Shown: positions 22,039 to 34,530 of the stretch, piece by piece
How the letters are laid out: each line of letters opens with the position of its first letter
Position numbering within the stretch: the first letter of the stretch is position 1
DNA from: Ascaphus truei
Lineage: Eukaryota > Chordata > Amphibia > Anura > Ascaphidae
Assembly (NCBI GenBank): GCA_036426205.1
Contig: CM071570.1
Coordinates: 146,876,528 to 146,940,527 of the forward strand
Direction of reading: 5' to 3'
DNA: 64,000 nucleotides
The notes under the pieces: generated by a model
Told to the model about the DNA's origin: nothing
What the model saw: only the letters and a program-made list of their open reading frames with translations
The model's database searches: none
Translations under genes and position numbers: made by a program

Positions 22039-25000
22039 ATTATAATGGTATATGTTCAGAAAACCAATCAATCAAAAAATTAAGCAATAAATATAGAAGT
22101 ACATTTTTATGTCTTACATGGGTTAGTAAATCCATATTGGCCTGCAAATTAGGATTCTGGAAAATAACATACAAATGAACCGTCTGAGCATGTCATTTCG
22201 TATCTATTCTAAACATAAATATTTCCCCGGATATTTTGTTTACTTCATTGCATAGTATATACAGCATACTGTATGCAAGGTTAGAAAAGTACAGATCAGC
22301 TATCCAATTAAAAAGCAGCGTCCTTTTAGATCAGTTTGAACTTCCTCTTCTATCGCTCTATTGTAATATTGGCAGTGGTCACAAATCAATAACAATAAGG
22401 GTGTGATGGGTGGGAAAAAAAAGAACCAAAAATCTCCACTATACATTGTGCAGCAAAGAAAAGAAACTCATGAATGCCTTGGCATGTTTTCCACATATTC
22501 ACAAAACCTGAATCACCTCACTGTCACATATCATACTATTATTAATTATTAAATGGCAGAAAACTATTATCGGTAACATTCATCTGAGAATGTACTGTAG
22601 TATTGAGTGTCACTTTTTATGTTCTACATATTCTGTGTGTATTTCCCAATAGCTGTTGCCTGCTGTCTGTACACACAGCATGGTCTATACATTTGTGGAG
22701 GTCATGTAAATGCACTTATCCAACATGTTCCCTCTCCTTTTTCTGTGACTTCATTTATTTCTAAGGATAACATGTATTTTTAGATATTTCTGCCATCCCA
22801 TACTATGATACTACTCTCTGTTCTGCCAATGTTTATGATTTACGTTTTGTAAATGTTTTTATACCAACAACATATCTGAAAGTCATCCTACACTGCAAAA
22901 TCAATAGCCATGCTCAAACTAGAGAGTTAATAGGGATGAACCAGCTACTTTAGAGTAAATTGTATGATGAACAATTCCTTACCCTAGGCTTTGTTGTACA
23001 TGACCTTTGCGCCCTCAATGTCACACCCTCCACCCCCTGAAAACATACCAATATATAAAACTCACACACCGGAAAGGTCTTGAGGTTCAAATATCGACGA
23101 CTTTTATTACATACCAACATAAGCAGAACATCAACTCCCAAAACCCTGCCAGACTGCTCCACCAACCAGTAAGGCCAATGATGCTCAAGTATGGCCTGCA
23201 ACTCCTCAAGCCAGGAACCGTACAGCCCTGGCCACTCCACTGAATTATCAGCTACAAGGATGAGCCCCAGGTACTCACCGCCCAGTGAGCCCTGGCCACT
23301 TGCCAATAAATGCCACTACTAGGCATCACTGTACCCAAGCAGCTCCATCTGCCATGGTTAACCCACCTGTAACCAAAAGAACAACACACCGTTCCAAGTC
23401 AATTCTCTTACTCCTTTTCTTAATTTTTTTTAAATGTTTTTTTTTTAATTTATCCACGTATAAATTATGCCATACATAGTTTCTTTTTCCATTTCACTCT
23501 TTTTCTTTATTTTTTTTCTTTAATCAAGTACAAACACCTATCAACAGAATTGAAAACATAACCAAAATAAGGGAAGGTGGGTGGGGAAAAAACGGCATGT
23601 GAGCAGCATGGACTGCCAGCTTCCAACCCATTCCCTCAGCCTTAATTACAACACCTTTCCCCCACAGGCCTCCACATCAACACCCCATCCCAGACTAATT
23701 AACTCCTTGCTGCCCGCAGCCTGCCAAATCTAAGCAGAGTCATGCCACCCTTCATAGAAATCTAACAAAACAGGCAAAAACTTTAAGGAAATATCCATAT
23801 TCATGGATATGAAGCTTAAAAGTACACACATGTATATTTGCATAACAGAATCATCATCTGCCATGTACAGTAATCACTGTATCATATAGAAAAAAATGGG
23901 TTATTTAGCTTTTAGGAATAAGTGAAAGTCATGTAAAGGAAAGCATTGTTTGTTTGCATCTGGTACAGTGGAAGATTTTTTAATCTCAATATTAAAAGTC
24001 AAATCCAATTGAAATTAGACTGTGTAGGTTCAAGCTGCAAATAGCAAATTGCAAATTCTAGTAGTGAATGTACAATATCCCCCGACTTGTTCATTAATCT
24101 CCACTGGAAAAGGGTTCTATTTCTATTGGATTTCATTAATTTAATTAACTACTTAAATTATCAATTTTCTGCTCTGCCGGTAGTGACTTTGAGGGATATT
24201 TGCTTCTTTGCTCAAGCCAGTTATTGTGGGTTGCACTAGATACAATTATTAAGTTTAAAACAATTTTTTAATCAAATGCGCACAGAAAAATATGGTTCAA
24301 GTTTCAGTTCAGGTCTTACATTTTATCTATCATTTTAGTATGTATTTCTAGCAGCTATACAGTATTAGTATTATGTCATAAATTGTTATATATTTCAAAT
24401 GGACCAACATGAGAGTTTTTAATAGAAGAAATTGTGTGCAGGACTTTTGTATTCTTACAGCTTTCTTTGCCCTGTATATTGTCCACAGTTCACACAATGA
24501 AGGTAACTGTGAGGCTTTGAAAGCTATTTGTAGAACTATCTCGATGGCAACCTAGACCAAATCAATCAAAGTAAAAGTACTGCACATTTCAGCAGGATAT
24601 TTCAGGATTTGCAAATATGTGAGATGTACGGTAAAAAAAAACACTGGCATCTTCCCTTTCCTTTTCTGTGCCTTCCTTCATTACTAAGTTGGAGAAAAAC
24701 AATGTACAATGTATACATTTCATCAATGCAGTACTAAAATACCAGCTCATGTTCTCCCAATATTTTCAGTCAGAAGGATGCTGAAAAACATTAGTTATGG
24801 ACATCTGGCACTTGCATCTCACCATATAATGATCAGATACTACAATATGCAATGACTTCTTTTCTCTTTAATTCCACATTGAGGAATCCAAGGGTGGTTT
24901 TACCATTCAGGCCATATCCCAACCTTTGGTCCTGAGGGCTATTGTTGTATACATACAGAAAGAATCAATTGGTTGAAACATAGTGAGAGCAACATGGACA

Positions 25001-25467
25001 AAACAGATATTCCAGAATTCTGACTTGTGTGCTAGCTTTTTACTTGGCTACAGCATGCTTAAATCAACCAGCTGCTTAATGCAGTAGGGTAAAGGCCATA
25101 TTTACTAAGGAGTGGTAAGCTGTAAGACACTATATGATCAAATTAAATATATAGGCTCTAAGGTACCCTATGTCTCTGTACCACTTTGTAAATATGTCCC
25201 TAAATGTTAATGGTTCCTCAAAATGGAACAACCTATTAAACTGAAATGATCTTAATGTGTGGATGTGCATATTCATACTCAGAATAATGATATCTGCAGT
25301 GTCAACCTGTATGATCTTTGAGAGATGGACAGGTGAACAGACATTTAATGTTTTTTTAATCCTTATATGTGGAATATTTAGTCAATTTTTTGTAACATAA
25401 TTTTGTTTGCTTACAACAACTATAAATTCCTTAGAACTGAGGAGTAGAGATGGTGAGCCAGTTGGAA
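22039..25467. other. Unannotated stretch with CCA-rich block
   Basis: Mostly AT-rich and featureless. About 22990-23730 differs: CCACCCCC/CCAACC-rich, pyrimidine-biased, similar in texture to 39.5-40.1 and 52.6-53.2 kb, and perhaps an eroded LTR or leader region. A MITE-like TTTACTAAGGAGTGGTAAGC block lies near 25105. No gene supported. Confidence 0.35.
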
Positions 25468-25650
25468 TCTGGAGCTGCTACTCAGAATAAGAAAGGTTGT
25501 GGTTTATAATTCTGTTGGACATGACACAAGTACCTCATACAATGCCCTAGACTTCTCACCTCAATGTAGTTCATATGGACTTGTTTCAGAAAGTGTGGGA
25601 TGTGAGACATTTAAATATACTTTGCATATCTCATTAGCCTGTCCCCCAGG
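25468..25650. repeat. Repeat C, uninterrupted copy
   Basis: Blocks GGAGCTGCTACTCAGAATAA, CTCAATGTAGTTC, GTGGGATGTGAG and AAATATACTTTGCATATCTC recur in order at 26018-26124 plus 27785-27868. There a Tc1 element separates them at the position of the TA in CAATGTAGTTC. This copy is therefore the empty-site paralogue. Confidence 0.65.
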
Positions 25651-26124
25651 TATATAAGGTAAGCTTTTTTTCTATCTGTGACACAAGTATGCTTTGGAGG
25701 ACATACTTCTTTTAATTATTTTTTTCCCATGTGAACCACTTATATATGTACAGCACAGAAGAGTGTTTTGTGTGACTGCTGCCACAGCAGTAGGATCTAG
25801 TGACAGAAACTAAGGGGCATTAAATCAGGGCAAATAACATGCTGTTACCAAATCAGGTAATGAACGCAAAACTTCCCTGAGTTCAACAGATATACAACAA
25901 AGTTTATGATAAATCCCATCCTACACTTCCTAAAAGGAATTTCATAGTAGTGAGCAGTGAACATCTCAAGAGTATGCGGTGACAATGATTCTAACCACCA
26001 GATGGTTTAGCACACACTGCTGGAGCTCCTACCCAGAATAACAAAGCTTGTGAGTTTTAATCCTATTTGGCCTCACACCAGTACAGTAACTCACACGTTG
26101 CCTTAGACCTGTCAGCTCAATATA

Positions 26125-27784
26125 CAGTTAGGTCAGAAATAATTGGACACTGATACAAGTTTTTTTATTTTGGCTGTGTACCAAAATAAATTCAAGTTAC
26201 AGTTAAATAACGAATATGGGCTAAAAGTGCAGTCTATCAACTTTAATTTGAGGGTATTCACATCCAAATTGGAGGAAGGGTTTAGGAATTACATCTCTTT
26301 AATATGTAGCCCCCTCTTTTTCAAGGGACCAAAAGTAATTGGACAATTGACTCAAAAGCTGTTTCATGGACAGGTGTGGGCTATTCCTTCGTTATTTCAT
26401 CATCAATTAAGCAGGTAAAAGGTCTGGAGTTGATTCCAGATGTGGCATTCGCATTTGGAAGCTATTGCTGTGAACCCACAACATGCGGTCAAAGGAGCTC
26501 TCAATGCAAGTGAAACAGGGCATCCTTAGTCTGCAACAACAAAAAAAGAAAATCCATCAGAGAGATAGCAGGAACATTAGGAGTGGCCAAATCAACAGTT
26601 TGGTACTTTCTGAGAAAAAAAGAACGCACTGGTGAGCTCTGCAACAGAAAAATGCCTGGACGTCCACGGAAGACAACAGTGGTGGATGATCATAGGATCC
26701 TTTCCATGGTAAAGAAAAACCCCTTCACAACATCCAGCCAAGTGAAGAACACTCTCCAGGAGGTAGGCATATCATTATCCAAGTCTACCATAAAGAGAAG
26801 ACTTCATGAGAGCAAATACAGAGGGTTCACCACAAGGTGAAAACCATTCATAGGCCTGAAGAATAGAAAGTAAAGATTAGACTTTAGCAAACAATATCTA
26901 AAAAAAGCCAGCCCAGTTCTAGAGCATCCTTCTTGGACAGATGAAACTAAGATCAACCTTTACCAGAATGATGGGAAGAAAAAAGTATGGAGAAGGCTTG
27001 GAACGGCTCATGATCCGAAGCATACCACATAATCTGTAAAACACGGTGGAGGCAGTGTGATGGCATGGGCATGCATGGCTTACAATGGCACTGGGTCACT
27101 AGTGTTTATTAATGATGTGACAGAAGACAGGAGCAGCCGGATGAATGCTGAAGTGTATAGGGATATATTGTCTGCCCAGATTCAGCCAAATTCAGCAAAG
27201 TTGATTAGACGGCGCTACACTTTACAGATGGACAATGACACAAAACATACTTCGAAAGCAACCCAGGAGTGTTTTAAGGCAAAGAAGTGGAATATTCTGC
27301 AATGGCCGAGTCAATCACCTGATATCAACCCGATCGAGTATGCATTTCACGTGCTGAAGACAAAACTTAAGACAGAAAGACCCACAAACAAACAACAACT
27401 GAAGACAGCCGCAGTAAAGGCCTGGCAAAGCATCACAAAGGAGGAAACCCAGCGTTTGGTAATGTCCATGCGTTCCAGACTTCAAGCAGTCATTGTCTGC
27501 AAAGGGTTCTTGACAAAGTTTTAAAAATGAACATTTTATTTATGATTGTGTTTATTTGTCCAATTACATTTGAGCGCCTGAAATAAGGGGACTGTGTATG
27601 AAAATGGTGTCAATTCCTAAACGTTTCATACAATATTTTTGTTCAACCCCTTGAATTAAAGCTGAAAGTCTGCACTTCTATTGCATCTTGGTTGTTTCAT
27701 TTCAAATCCATTGTGGTGGCGTACAGAGCCAAAATTATTAAAATTGTGTCAGTGTCCAATTACTGTATTTCCGGACCTAACTGT
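26125..27784 (+). mobile_element. Tc1/mariner (Tc1-like) element, inactive
   Basis: 1,660 bp. Left end CAGTTAGGTC.GAAATA.TT and right end is its reverse complement (inverted repeat visible for well over 60 bp, with GTCC.AATTACTG insertions on the right). TA precedes the left end (26123-26124); the right flank reads TG, a decayed TA, and the repeat C paralogue shows TA at this site. One transposase pseudogene inside. Length and layout are normal for Tc1 elements. Confidence 0.9.
26483..27524 (+). pseudogene. Tc1-like DD34E transposase pseudogene
   Basis: Cut-and-paste transposase that would bind the terminal repeats and insert at TA. ATG at 26483 precedes the N-terminal helix-turn-helix part. 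A frameshift near 26550 moves the frame to one running from about 26560. This contains the GRPRKTT AT-hook-like linker and the second HTH (26640-26840). In-frame stops occur at about 26838, 26871 and 27030. The catalytic part keeps SWTDETK (first Asp), MDNDTKH (second Asp) and SPDINPIEY (Glu), with the usual 34-residue spacing. The last open segment is 27057-27524, ending TAA. About 340 codons in all, the family's usual length. Clearly dead. Confidence 0.9.
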
Positions 27785-28388
27785 GGTTCTTATAGAAATC
27801 CTTTTAGGAAGTGTGAGATGTGAGTCTTTTAAATATACTTTGCATATCTCATTAGGATGTATCATTGACATGCTCTTTTATGAGCACAGAGGTACCCCTA
27901 TGTTATTCAGAGGGAGATTTCAAGGGATAATTATACAATTTAAGAGATACACTAGGGAAATAAGAGATACAACCCCAAATCTGTCTTTTTGAGACTGATC
28001 CGCGGATTAAAGGAATTTGCCAATCTGCGATGGCTTCAAATTCCAGTGAAAACTTCATCAATTTCTACTGAGGAGTTGAATTACATTAGAAAACGGGGTT
28101 TCACTTGCAACAATTTTTAAAAGGGACTAGCTTGTGACAATTGTATAATGATTGCTGTTATGCTTTTTTTGTTATTGGGAATGAATGCTACAGTAGTTGA
28201 GTAGATTAAAAGCTTGAATATGGCTGTAATGTTTAATTTTTGATCAAGTCCTACATTTCAGTACCCTTTACTTTTGCTCTTTGGCATGTTACTTCCCCAT
28301 GTTTCAGACATCAGAAAATTAGAATGTAAAATAGTGTGCAGATGCAGCCACGAGTATTAGAACACTTGTACCTGGTAAATTCTGGTAG

Positions 28389-28595
28389 ATTCTGGGGCAC
28401 TCACAGAAAATGCCTCAATATTGCCTCAACATTTCTGTGAGATTCATAATGGCCCATCGGATTAACACAGCGGGGGATCCCTGTAGTTCCATTCAAACTG
28501 AATGGGACTGCAGGGACCCCTGTTGTGTTTATCCGATGGGCCATTAAGAATCTCAAAGAAATGTTGAGGCATTTACTGTGAGACTGCCCCAGAAT
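28389..28595. repeat. Long hairpin MITE, about 207 bp
   Basis: Arms 28389-28482 and 28511-28595 pair through ATTCTGGGGCA, ATGCCTCAA, CATTTCT.TGAGATTC, TAATGGCCCATCGGAT and GGG.(T)CCCTG. The left arm holds a short extra duplication (ATTGCCTCA). The loop is under 30 nt. A transcript would form a pre-miRNA-like stem, but it is probably just a MITE. Confidence 0.7.
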
Positions 28596-30290
28596 TTCCA
28601 AGGCAAGAGATCTAATAGTCGTGGCTGCATTTGTACTTATGAAATCATAAAGTGTTTAAGCAAATCCATGAGTGCATTTATATGACCTCAACAGATACAC
28701 CAAACCGGCATCTTGTCATGTCGTGATTAAATCCATATTTAATTTGGATATTTCAAATTTAAACACAGGTGTTTAATATCTTTCAGATTTGTTATTTTGA
28801 GCTTTGTTTTCTGGTTCTGTATTATGAAGGTGGTAATGGTGGCAAGCAATATACAATAGGGCTCCAAAATACAATATTAAGCATATAAATAAAAGAAACT
28901 TATGTGTTAATTTATATTTCTTCACAAGTCCCCAAAGCCTGCTTCAACCCATTGTCACGTCATCAAGTAATGACACCACAGAGAAGGATTGTGTGCAATG
29001 ACATGTAAATGAGCACATTAAGTGTCACATTGTGCACCATATCCATTTTGAGCATGGATATTTTCGTAAAGCATTGACTGCTTATTACACCACTTATCAA
29101 GCAAAGCCTTAGTGAAAAAAGGGTAAAGTCAAAATAATCCACCCACACCCCCAATCTTCAATATCAATTCAATTATCCCTTAGTTGTAATGGTCCATTGA
29201 AAGCTATCAGAACCTGGCATACTATGAGAATGAAAATGTCAACCACACAACACGTTCATTATTATTCCACGGTGGGGAAGTCATTATTAGAAGCAATTTC
29301 AATAGTATTAAAAATGTAAGACATGGACTGTTTTATGATGAGTTAATTAGCTGAAAACTATCACCAGGGTGCATGATTGCAGTGTTTACGTGAATATATT
29401 ATGGTAAAGTATAGTAGAATTCCTAATGATGTGCGTATTAGTGGGGTTGTCATCCAAACTTTAGCGTTCGTTTGGGTGCCCGAATAAAATTTAGGAATGA
29501 AGATATCCTTTATTTATTTATTTTTATTAATCTGGCCAAACTTTTGTGCTCCCGACCAGAAAGCTCTCATAAACAAACGTATGCACAAAAGTTTAAAGTT
29601 CTCCCCCAAAACGTTTTTCAAAATCCTGCTTATTAGGAGTTTTCCATGGTTTATTTTACAAATTTAAAACACAATAGCTTTTTTTAACCAAAACAATACA
29701 CCCCCAGTAAAAGTGCCAAACCTTAAAATTTGTGTCCATTTTATTTGTTTTACATGTCTCATTTTTCCTCGGTCTCCTTATATTGATTTTATAATTAAAT
29801 AAACCAGTAAACAAATGTTATCTTCTACAGTACCTAATAAATATTTTAATGAATTACTGACCTACAGTATGTCTGGTAGTTAAATTGACTGATGGATGGT
29901 ACTTGGAATGAGACCTTTAACGACTTATGTTTAGTAAAACATTGCACATATATTTAGACCTCCTGCCAACTGGCAGAATATTAAAGCTACTGTAACTAAA
30001 AATATACCTTAACAATTAAACATAAAACTACTCCTTCATAGCAGAGTTCAATTATTGCATAATTGGGCTTCATGTAATTAAGCAGAAGCATTCCCTGAAA
30101 GAGTTAATCTGTGGTTTTCTGACCTTCAGAGACCCCATGTTCCCAATATACTGTATTTGTAGTGCTGGTTGTGACACAAAAACTACAAATGAAGGTTCTG
30201 AGGTCACACAAAGTCAATAGAATGTCACGTCATCTACCAATTACATTTCTGTTGGATGCGGGTGCAAGTCCTTACCATGTGGATATTTTG
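28596..30290. other. AT-rich unannotated stretch
   Basis: Nothing supportable seen. Confidence 0.5.
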
Positions 30291-30299
30291 TATCTACTT

Positions 30300-31110
30300 G
30301 GCGAGTAGACAGAGAAGCCCAAAGCTACATCCAATATATAAAAAAACAGTGAAATACCTATATATTCTCTTGAAAAGGGTTATTTAGTTAAACCCTTTGG
30401 CCAAAGCATTATAAGCCTGCAAGCCACATCAAGGCATGGCCACATTTGCAGGTCCTAACACTACCTGATAAAAAATTCCTATTTACTCTATAATTAGAGG
30501 AAAAATGATCACATTGGATCTGTCCAACCCCAGCAACATCAAAAAGACCTGCTTACTTGTAAAGTGGGGAGGGGTGAGCTAAAACCCTAGGGGGGGGGGG
30601 GGGCTCTAGCCTCCAATACAGCTGAGACCAGCTGGAAAAAGTTAAAAAATGAACATGATCCCAGCAAGCTCAAAACTACCCCAAAACATACCACATAATA
30701 TATGTATATGTGTCAAAAGGAGTGCTACTGGGAGTGACCAAATGTATACAACAAAAGACAGAGAAGCCCAAAGCTACATCCAAAATGACAAAAATACACA
30801 GTGAAATACTTATATATTCCCTTGAAAAGAGTCATAGTTAAACCCTTTGGCCAAAGCATTATTAGCCTGCAAGGCACATCAAGGCATGACCATTAGACGG
30901 TCCTAACACTACCTGAGTTAAAATTCTTATTTACCTCTATAATTAGAGGAAGAACGATCACATTGATCTGTCCAAACCAGCAACATGAAAAATACATGCT
31001 TACTTGGAAAGTGGGGAGGGGCGAGCTTAAACCGTCGGGGGAGGGGCCACTAACCACCAATACATCTGAGACCAGCTGGAAAAAGTTAATAAACACACAG
31101 AATCCCAGCA
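30300..31110. repeat. Repeat A, two tandem copies
   Basis: Two diverged direct copies, about 30306-30690 and 30735-31110. Both run GACAGAGAAGCCCAAAGCTA, ACAGTGAAATAC, AACCCTTTGGCCAAAGCATT, CTAACACTACCTGA, AAGTGGGGAGGGG and GACCAGCTGGAAAAAGTTAA in order. The link between the copies (30680-30735) is the intact junction used above as the empty site of the 7100-7805 LTR. Confidence 0.7.
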
Positions 31111-31277
31111 AGAGTATTCTGATGAAGAAACATACAGTACTACTGTACTAAGTTTTTTTTGTCTTATGTAATGGATTTGTGTAAATAATGTACTATTTAT
31201 TTAATAACTATTCACTAAGACTTGCTGTTGATTGACTGTGCCAGTTTGTGAAGTACAGTATGAATAACAGCACATAC

Positions 31278-31918
31278 TGTTATAGCCAAGGCTGGTCCCT
31301 GTAGCTACAGAAAGTGACAGGCCATCCTGTGGGGTTTACCCCACCCCCCCACCCCCTCACACAGCCTCCCTGAGTAGCAAGAGATGTGGTGTCATGGGGT
31401 CTGTGATGCAGCTAATCCTGGTGCAGACTCTGTGCCCTCCCCTTTTGCATTAAGGAGGATGTTCCAAATTATAGGAGTCAGTTCCCCTCCATCCCTCCTA
31501 GGGAGAGGAGGTGTGAGTCCTCCTCCATCCCTCCTGGGGAGAGGAGCATGTGTCAAGTCCTCCTCCACTCTCCTGGGGCTGGGAGAGCAAAATCTGTGCA
31601 TGGCACAAGGCCTCAACCATTAACTGCTGGCCAGCACCATCCAGGGCTCTGAGACCCCTACTCTACTAAATGCAATGCTGTTTACCATCTGCAGTGGTTG
31701 CTACCAATAAAGACCTAATTTATATACCCCTGGCTGAGTTGCAGTATATTAGCCAGAGGTATTGGAGAGAAAGAACTGTCATGGTATGGACTGCCTGTAG
31801 CCTTGCTGTAGCTTGCCATGTCTGGAGGCGCTGTATCACCATGGAACATAAGGATCACTGTAAGCCTGTCCTGGTCACCACCCCATCGCGGACTCTCAGC
31901 TTTCCTGGACCCTCACAG
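31278..31918 (+). mobile_element. LTR-like relic
   Basis: Opens TGTTATAGCC and may end CCCTCACA. It contains a TAAA-rich AATAAAG signal (about 31701) and three ~39-bp tandem units of CTCCTCCATCCCTCCT.GGGAG type at about 31485-31580. No matching target duplications were found, so the ends are uncertain. Confidence 0.4.
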
Positions 31919-31919
31919 G

Positions 31920-32912
31920 TATGCATGCATCAAGACATCAGTATAGCAGCACATGTTTCCAGAGAGGGGGGGGTGGGGGGAACAGGGCAACACAGTATAC
32001 AAGTACTTTACTGTATGTAGTTGGTGTTTTTGTTATATTTTAATTCGCAATCCCTCGAGAAGCCAATATGAGTTATATTCATATAATGTTATCTTGCCCC
32101 CAAGCATGTCCTGCTCTTTACCAAAACATTTGTTTTTGTTTTAATAATGTTAACAATCATGATTTTCTTAATCTCTAAATTCTGAAATTAAAGTGGCAAC
32201 CTCCCAGACACTTAATATTTCAAACACTTCTATCCTGAACTGAGCATCTGATTAAAAAAAAATAAAAACAGTGCTGGAAATGCAATGTGCTACCTAAGAG
32301 CTTATAACCATGAATACAGTTCATCAACCAATGTTTAATACAATATATTATTCCTGTTTATGTGTACACACAAGCTTTACAACTTGCTATTATTTTTAGT
32401 GTGTATACTAGCTATACAATGCATGGATAGTTACTTTGCAGTTATTCTATTTTACTTTGTTAGTTACCATCAATATACACTAAAGAGAAACATTGAGTTT
32501 TTCACATTGGATATTTTAGCTTCCATACTGTATACCGTCCCACAGCATGAGTAATGGTGTTTAATACAATAATCATAAATAGGAAGAACACAGACAATTG
32601 TAAAGATTAGATTTACTCACACTATTTATGCATTATTACTGTTGGTGAATTAGACACTAACTCAAGGAAAATTGCAGAAGCAAAAATATGTTCACATAAT
32701 ACATGCCAAATTGCATTCTTTACAGAAACAAGCCTTACAAAGGCACTGCTGCTGTCTCACCGAATTTGCATCACTGCTTTTAACATTTCCCTGATCTGTC
32801 TCACTTTGTTAGTAGCACTTCAAATACATTTGTCACATTTAACAGGAATATTGTCTATTAGTGTATGTTAATATGAATATTAAAATAGAGCAATGAGTTG
32901 TATATTGGGCAC
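31920..32912. other. AT-rich unannotated stretch
   Basis: Nothing supportable seen. Confidence 0.5.
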
Positions 32913-33333
32913 TGTAACAGAGACTTATCAATGTTTGAGAGAAACTGCCTCTAAATCCAGCAGTGTGCTGGTTAATTGCACACAGGCAATCAGCTAAACT
33001 CCACCTGGCTGATTAGGACTCTTAGAAAAAGTCTAATGTGAGATGTGAGAAACAGGAGAGAGATTCCTTAGCTCACATTTGGGCTGACATAAGGAGAAAG
33101 AGGACTGCAGAGATTTCCTTAGCCCACAACTGGGCTGACCTGAGGAAAATATGATGTCTTGATGCACAAAAAAAGAACTTTATGCTGACGGCAAGAAAAG
33201 GGGACAAGACCTCTATACCTGGACACAGAGAGTGCCATAGCACACAATGCTGACCAGGAGAACATAGAGGCCTTCCCCTACAGCTACAACAACAGAAACA
33301 GATGAGACTTTCTTGTTGGACTGTTGTGTGTGC

Positions 33334-33423
<90 letters not shown>

Positions 33424-33480
33424 TTTTTTTTTTGTTAAATAAATCATGACACGGTGTAATATGTCATGTGTTGTTGTTCA
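32913..33480 (+). mobile_element. Diverged LTR copy related to 21503-22033
   Basis: The first ~190 bp follow the solo LTR at 21503 block by block (TGTAACAG, TTTGAGAGAAACTGCCTCT, GGTTAATTGCACACA, ACAGGAGAGAGATTCC). A partial internal duplication (about 33100-33140) and a GT microsatellite follow, with AATAAA at about 33437. The 3' end is diverged and no target duplication was found. Confidence 0.6.
33323..33434 (+). repeat. GT/TA microsatellite
   Basis: Long (GT)n followed by (TA)n and a T run; makes spurious His/Thr-repeat frames on the minus strand. Confidence 0.9.
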
Positions 33481-33626
33481 TCTGAGGTTGTATTTACCTT
33501 ATTTTAAGACCTGCTAAGGAACAGATGATTGCTATTATGTTCTGATATGTAAAACCATACAATTCAAAGATGGTGTACTTTCTTTTTCACACAACTGTAT
33601 ATGTATAATATATATATATATATATA

Positions 33627-34365
33627 CAGCTCAACCCCGTTATAATGCGGTCCTCGGGGGCCACCCGATCCGACTGCGCTATAACCGGGTCGCGCTAATT
33701 TTAAAAAAAAATTGCCACCGCACGTCCGATCGGGAGGAGGGAGGAGGCAGGAGTGAGGTGCCGGCAGTCCCAGCACTTCCATCAGCAGCCACAGCACTTC
33801 CCCCAGCAGCCCCACACGATCCCCCAGCAGCCACAACACTTCCCCCAGAAGCCCCACACGATCCCCCAGCAGCCCCACATGATCCCCCAGCAGCCACAGC
33901 ACTTCCCCCAGCAGCCCCACACAATCCCCAAGCAGCCCAACCCGATCCCCCAGCAGCCAAACACGATCCCTCAGCAGCCACAGCACTTGTCACAGCAGCC
34001 CCACATGATCCCCCAGTAGCCCCACACGATCCCCCAGCAGCCCCACACGATCCCCCAGCAGCCCCACACGATCCCCCAGCAGCCCCACATGATCCCCCAG
34101 CAGCCCCACACGATCCCCCAGCAGCCCCACCTAGATGCCCCAGCAGCCCCACCATGATGCCCCAGCAGCCCCACCATGATGCCGCACCATGGTGCCCCAG
34201 CAGCTCCACCACGATGCCCTAGAAGCCCCACCACGATCCCAACACCACCAGAGGTAGGTGTGTTTGTGTGTAGTTTGGCAAAAAAAAATATTCGGGTTCC
34301 ACGCTCAAACCGCGTTATAAGCAGATCCGTGTTATAGCGGATCGCGCTATAACGGGGTTGAGCTG
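33627..34365. mobile_element. Pogo/Tigger-like MITE with minisatellite core
   Basis: Terminal inverted repeats CAGCTCAACCCCGTTATAA and its reverse complement at the right, flanked by TA on both sides (33625-33626, 34366-34367). TA targets and a CCCCGTTATA-type end fit the pogo/Tigger branch of Tc1/mariner. 739 bp, no transposase. The middle is replaced or expanded by a 21-bp minisatellite. Confidence 0.7.
33765..34250. repeat. 21-bp minisatellite inside the MITE
   Basis: About twenty tandem units of consensus GATCCCCCAGCAGCCCCACAC, with AGCACTTC and CCATGATG variants. As the unit is a multiple of three and lacks stops, several frames on both strands stay open for 60-177 codons. These are repeat artefacts rather than genes. 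Confidence 0.9.
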
Positions 34366-34495
34366 TATATATATATACATATATATATAGCGCGATCCGC
34401 TAATACAGCTCAACCCCGTTATAGCGCTATCCGCTATAACACGGATCTGCTTATAACGCTTTTTGAGCGTGGAACCCGAATATTTTTTTTTGCCA
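34276..34495. repeat. Cruciform-type inverted repeat of MITE ends
   Basis: The right end of the MITE (34276-34365) is followed, after a 40-bp AT-rich spacer, by a second MITE end in inverted orientation (34406-34495). The arms differ at about three positions in 90. A second TA precedes 34406. Two elements joined end to end, or a truncated second insertion into the AT spacer. Confidence 0.75.
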
Positions 34496-34530
34496 TATAT
34501 ATTTATGTATAAGAATGAGTGAATAAATTG

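Larger units (their letters stand above)
26018..27868. repeat. Repeat C, copy split by a Tc1 element
   Basis: Left part 26018-26124 and right part 27785-27868 flank the transposon at 26125-27784. Homologous to 25468-25650, about 0.55 kb upstream, so repeat C is duplicated nearby. Confidence 0.6.

Noticed and set aside
22950..23306. 118-codon minus-strand frame
   Set aside because: No recognisable domain and composition of an eroded repeat; no supporting splice or promoter signal.
31278..31918. Complete solo LTR
   Set aside because: Candidate ends lack matching target duplications; kept only as LTR-like.
33073..33447. 124-codon minus-strand frame with His/Thr repeat
   Set aside because: Produced by the GT microsatellite and LTR sequence.
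33679..34234. Long open frames on both strands (up to 177 codons, Pro/Ala/His- or Gly/Trp-rich)
   Set aside because: All are read-outs of the 21-bp minisatellite; no start context, no partner gene, and frames are open in several registers at once.
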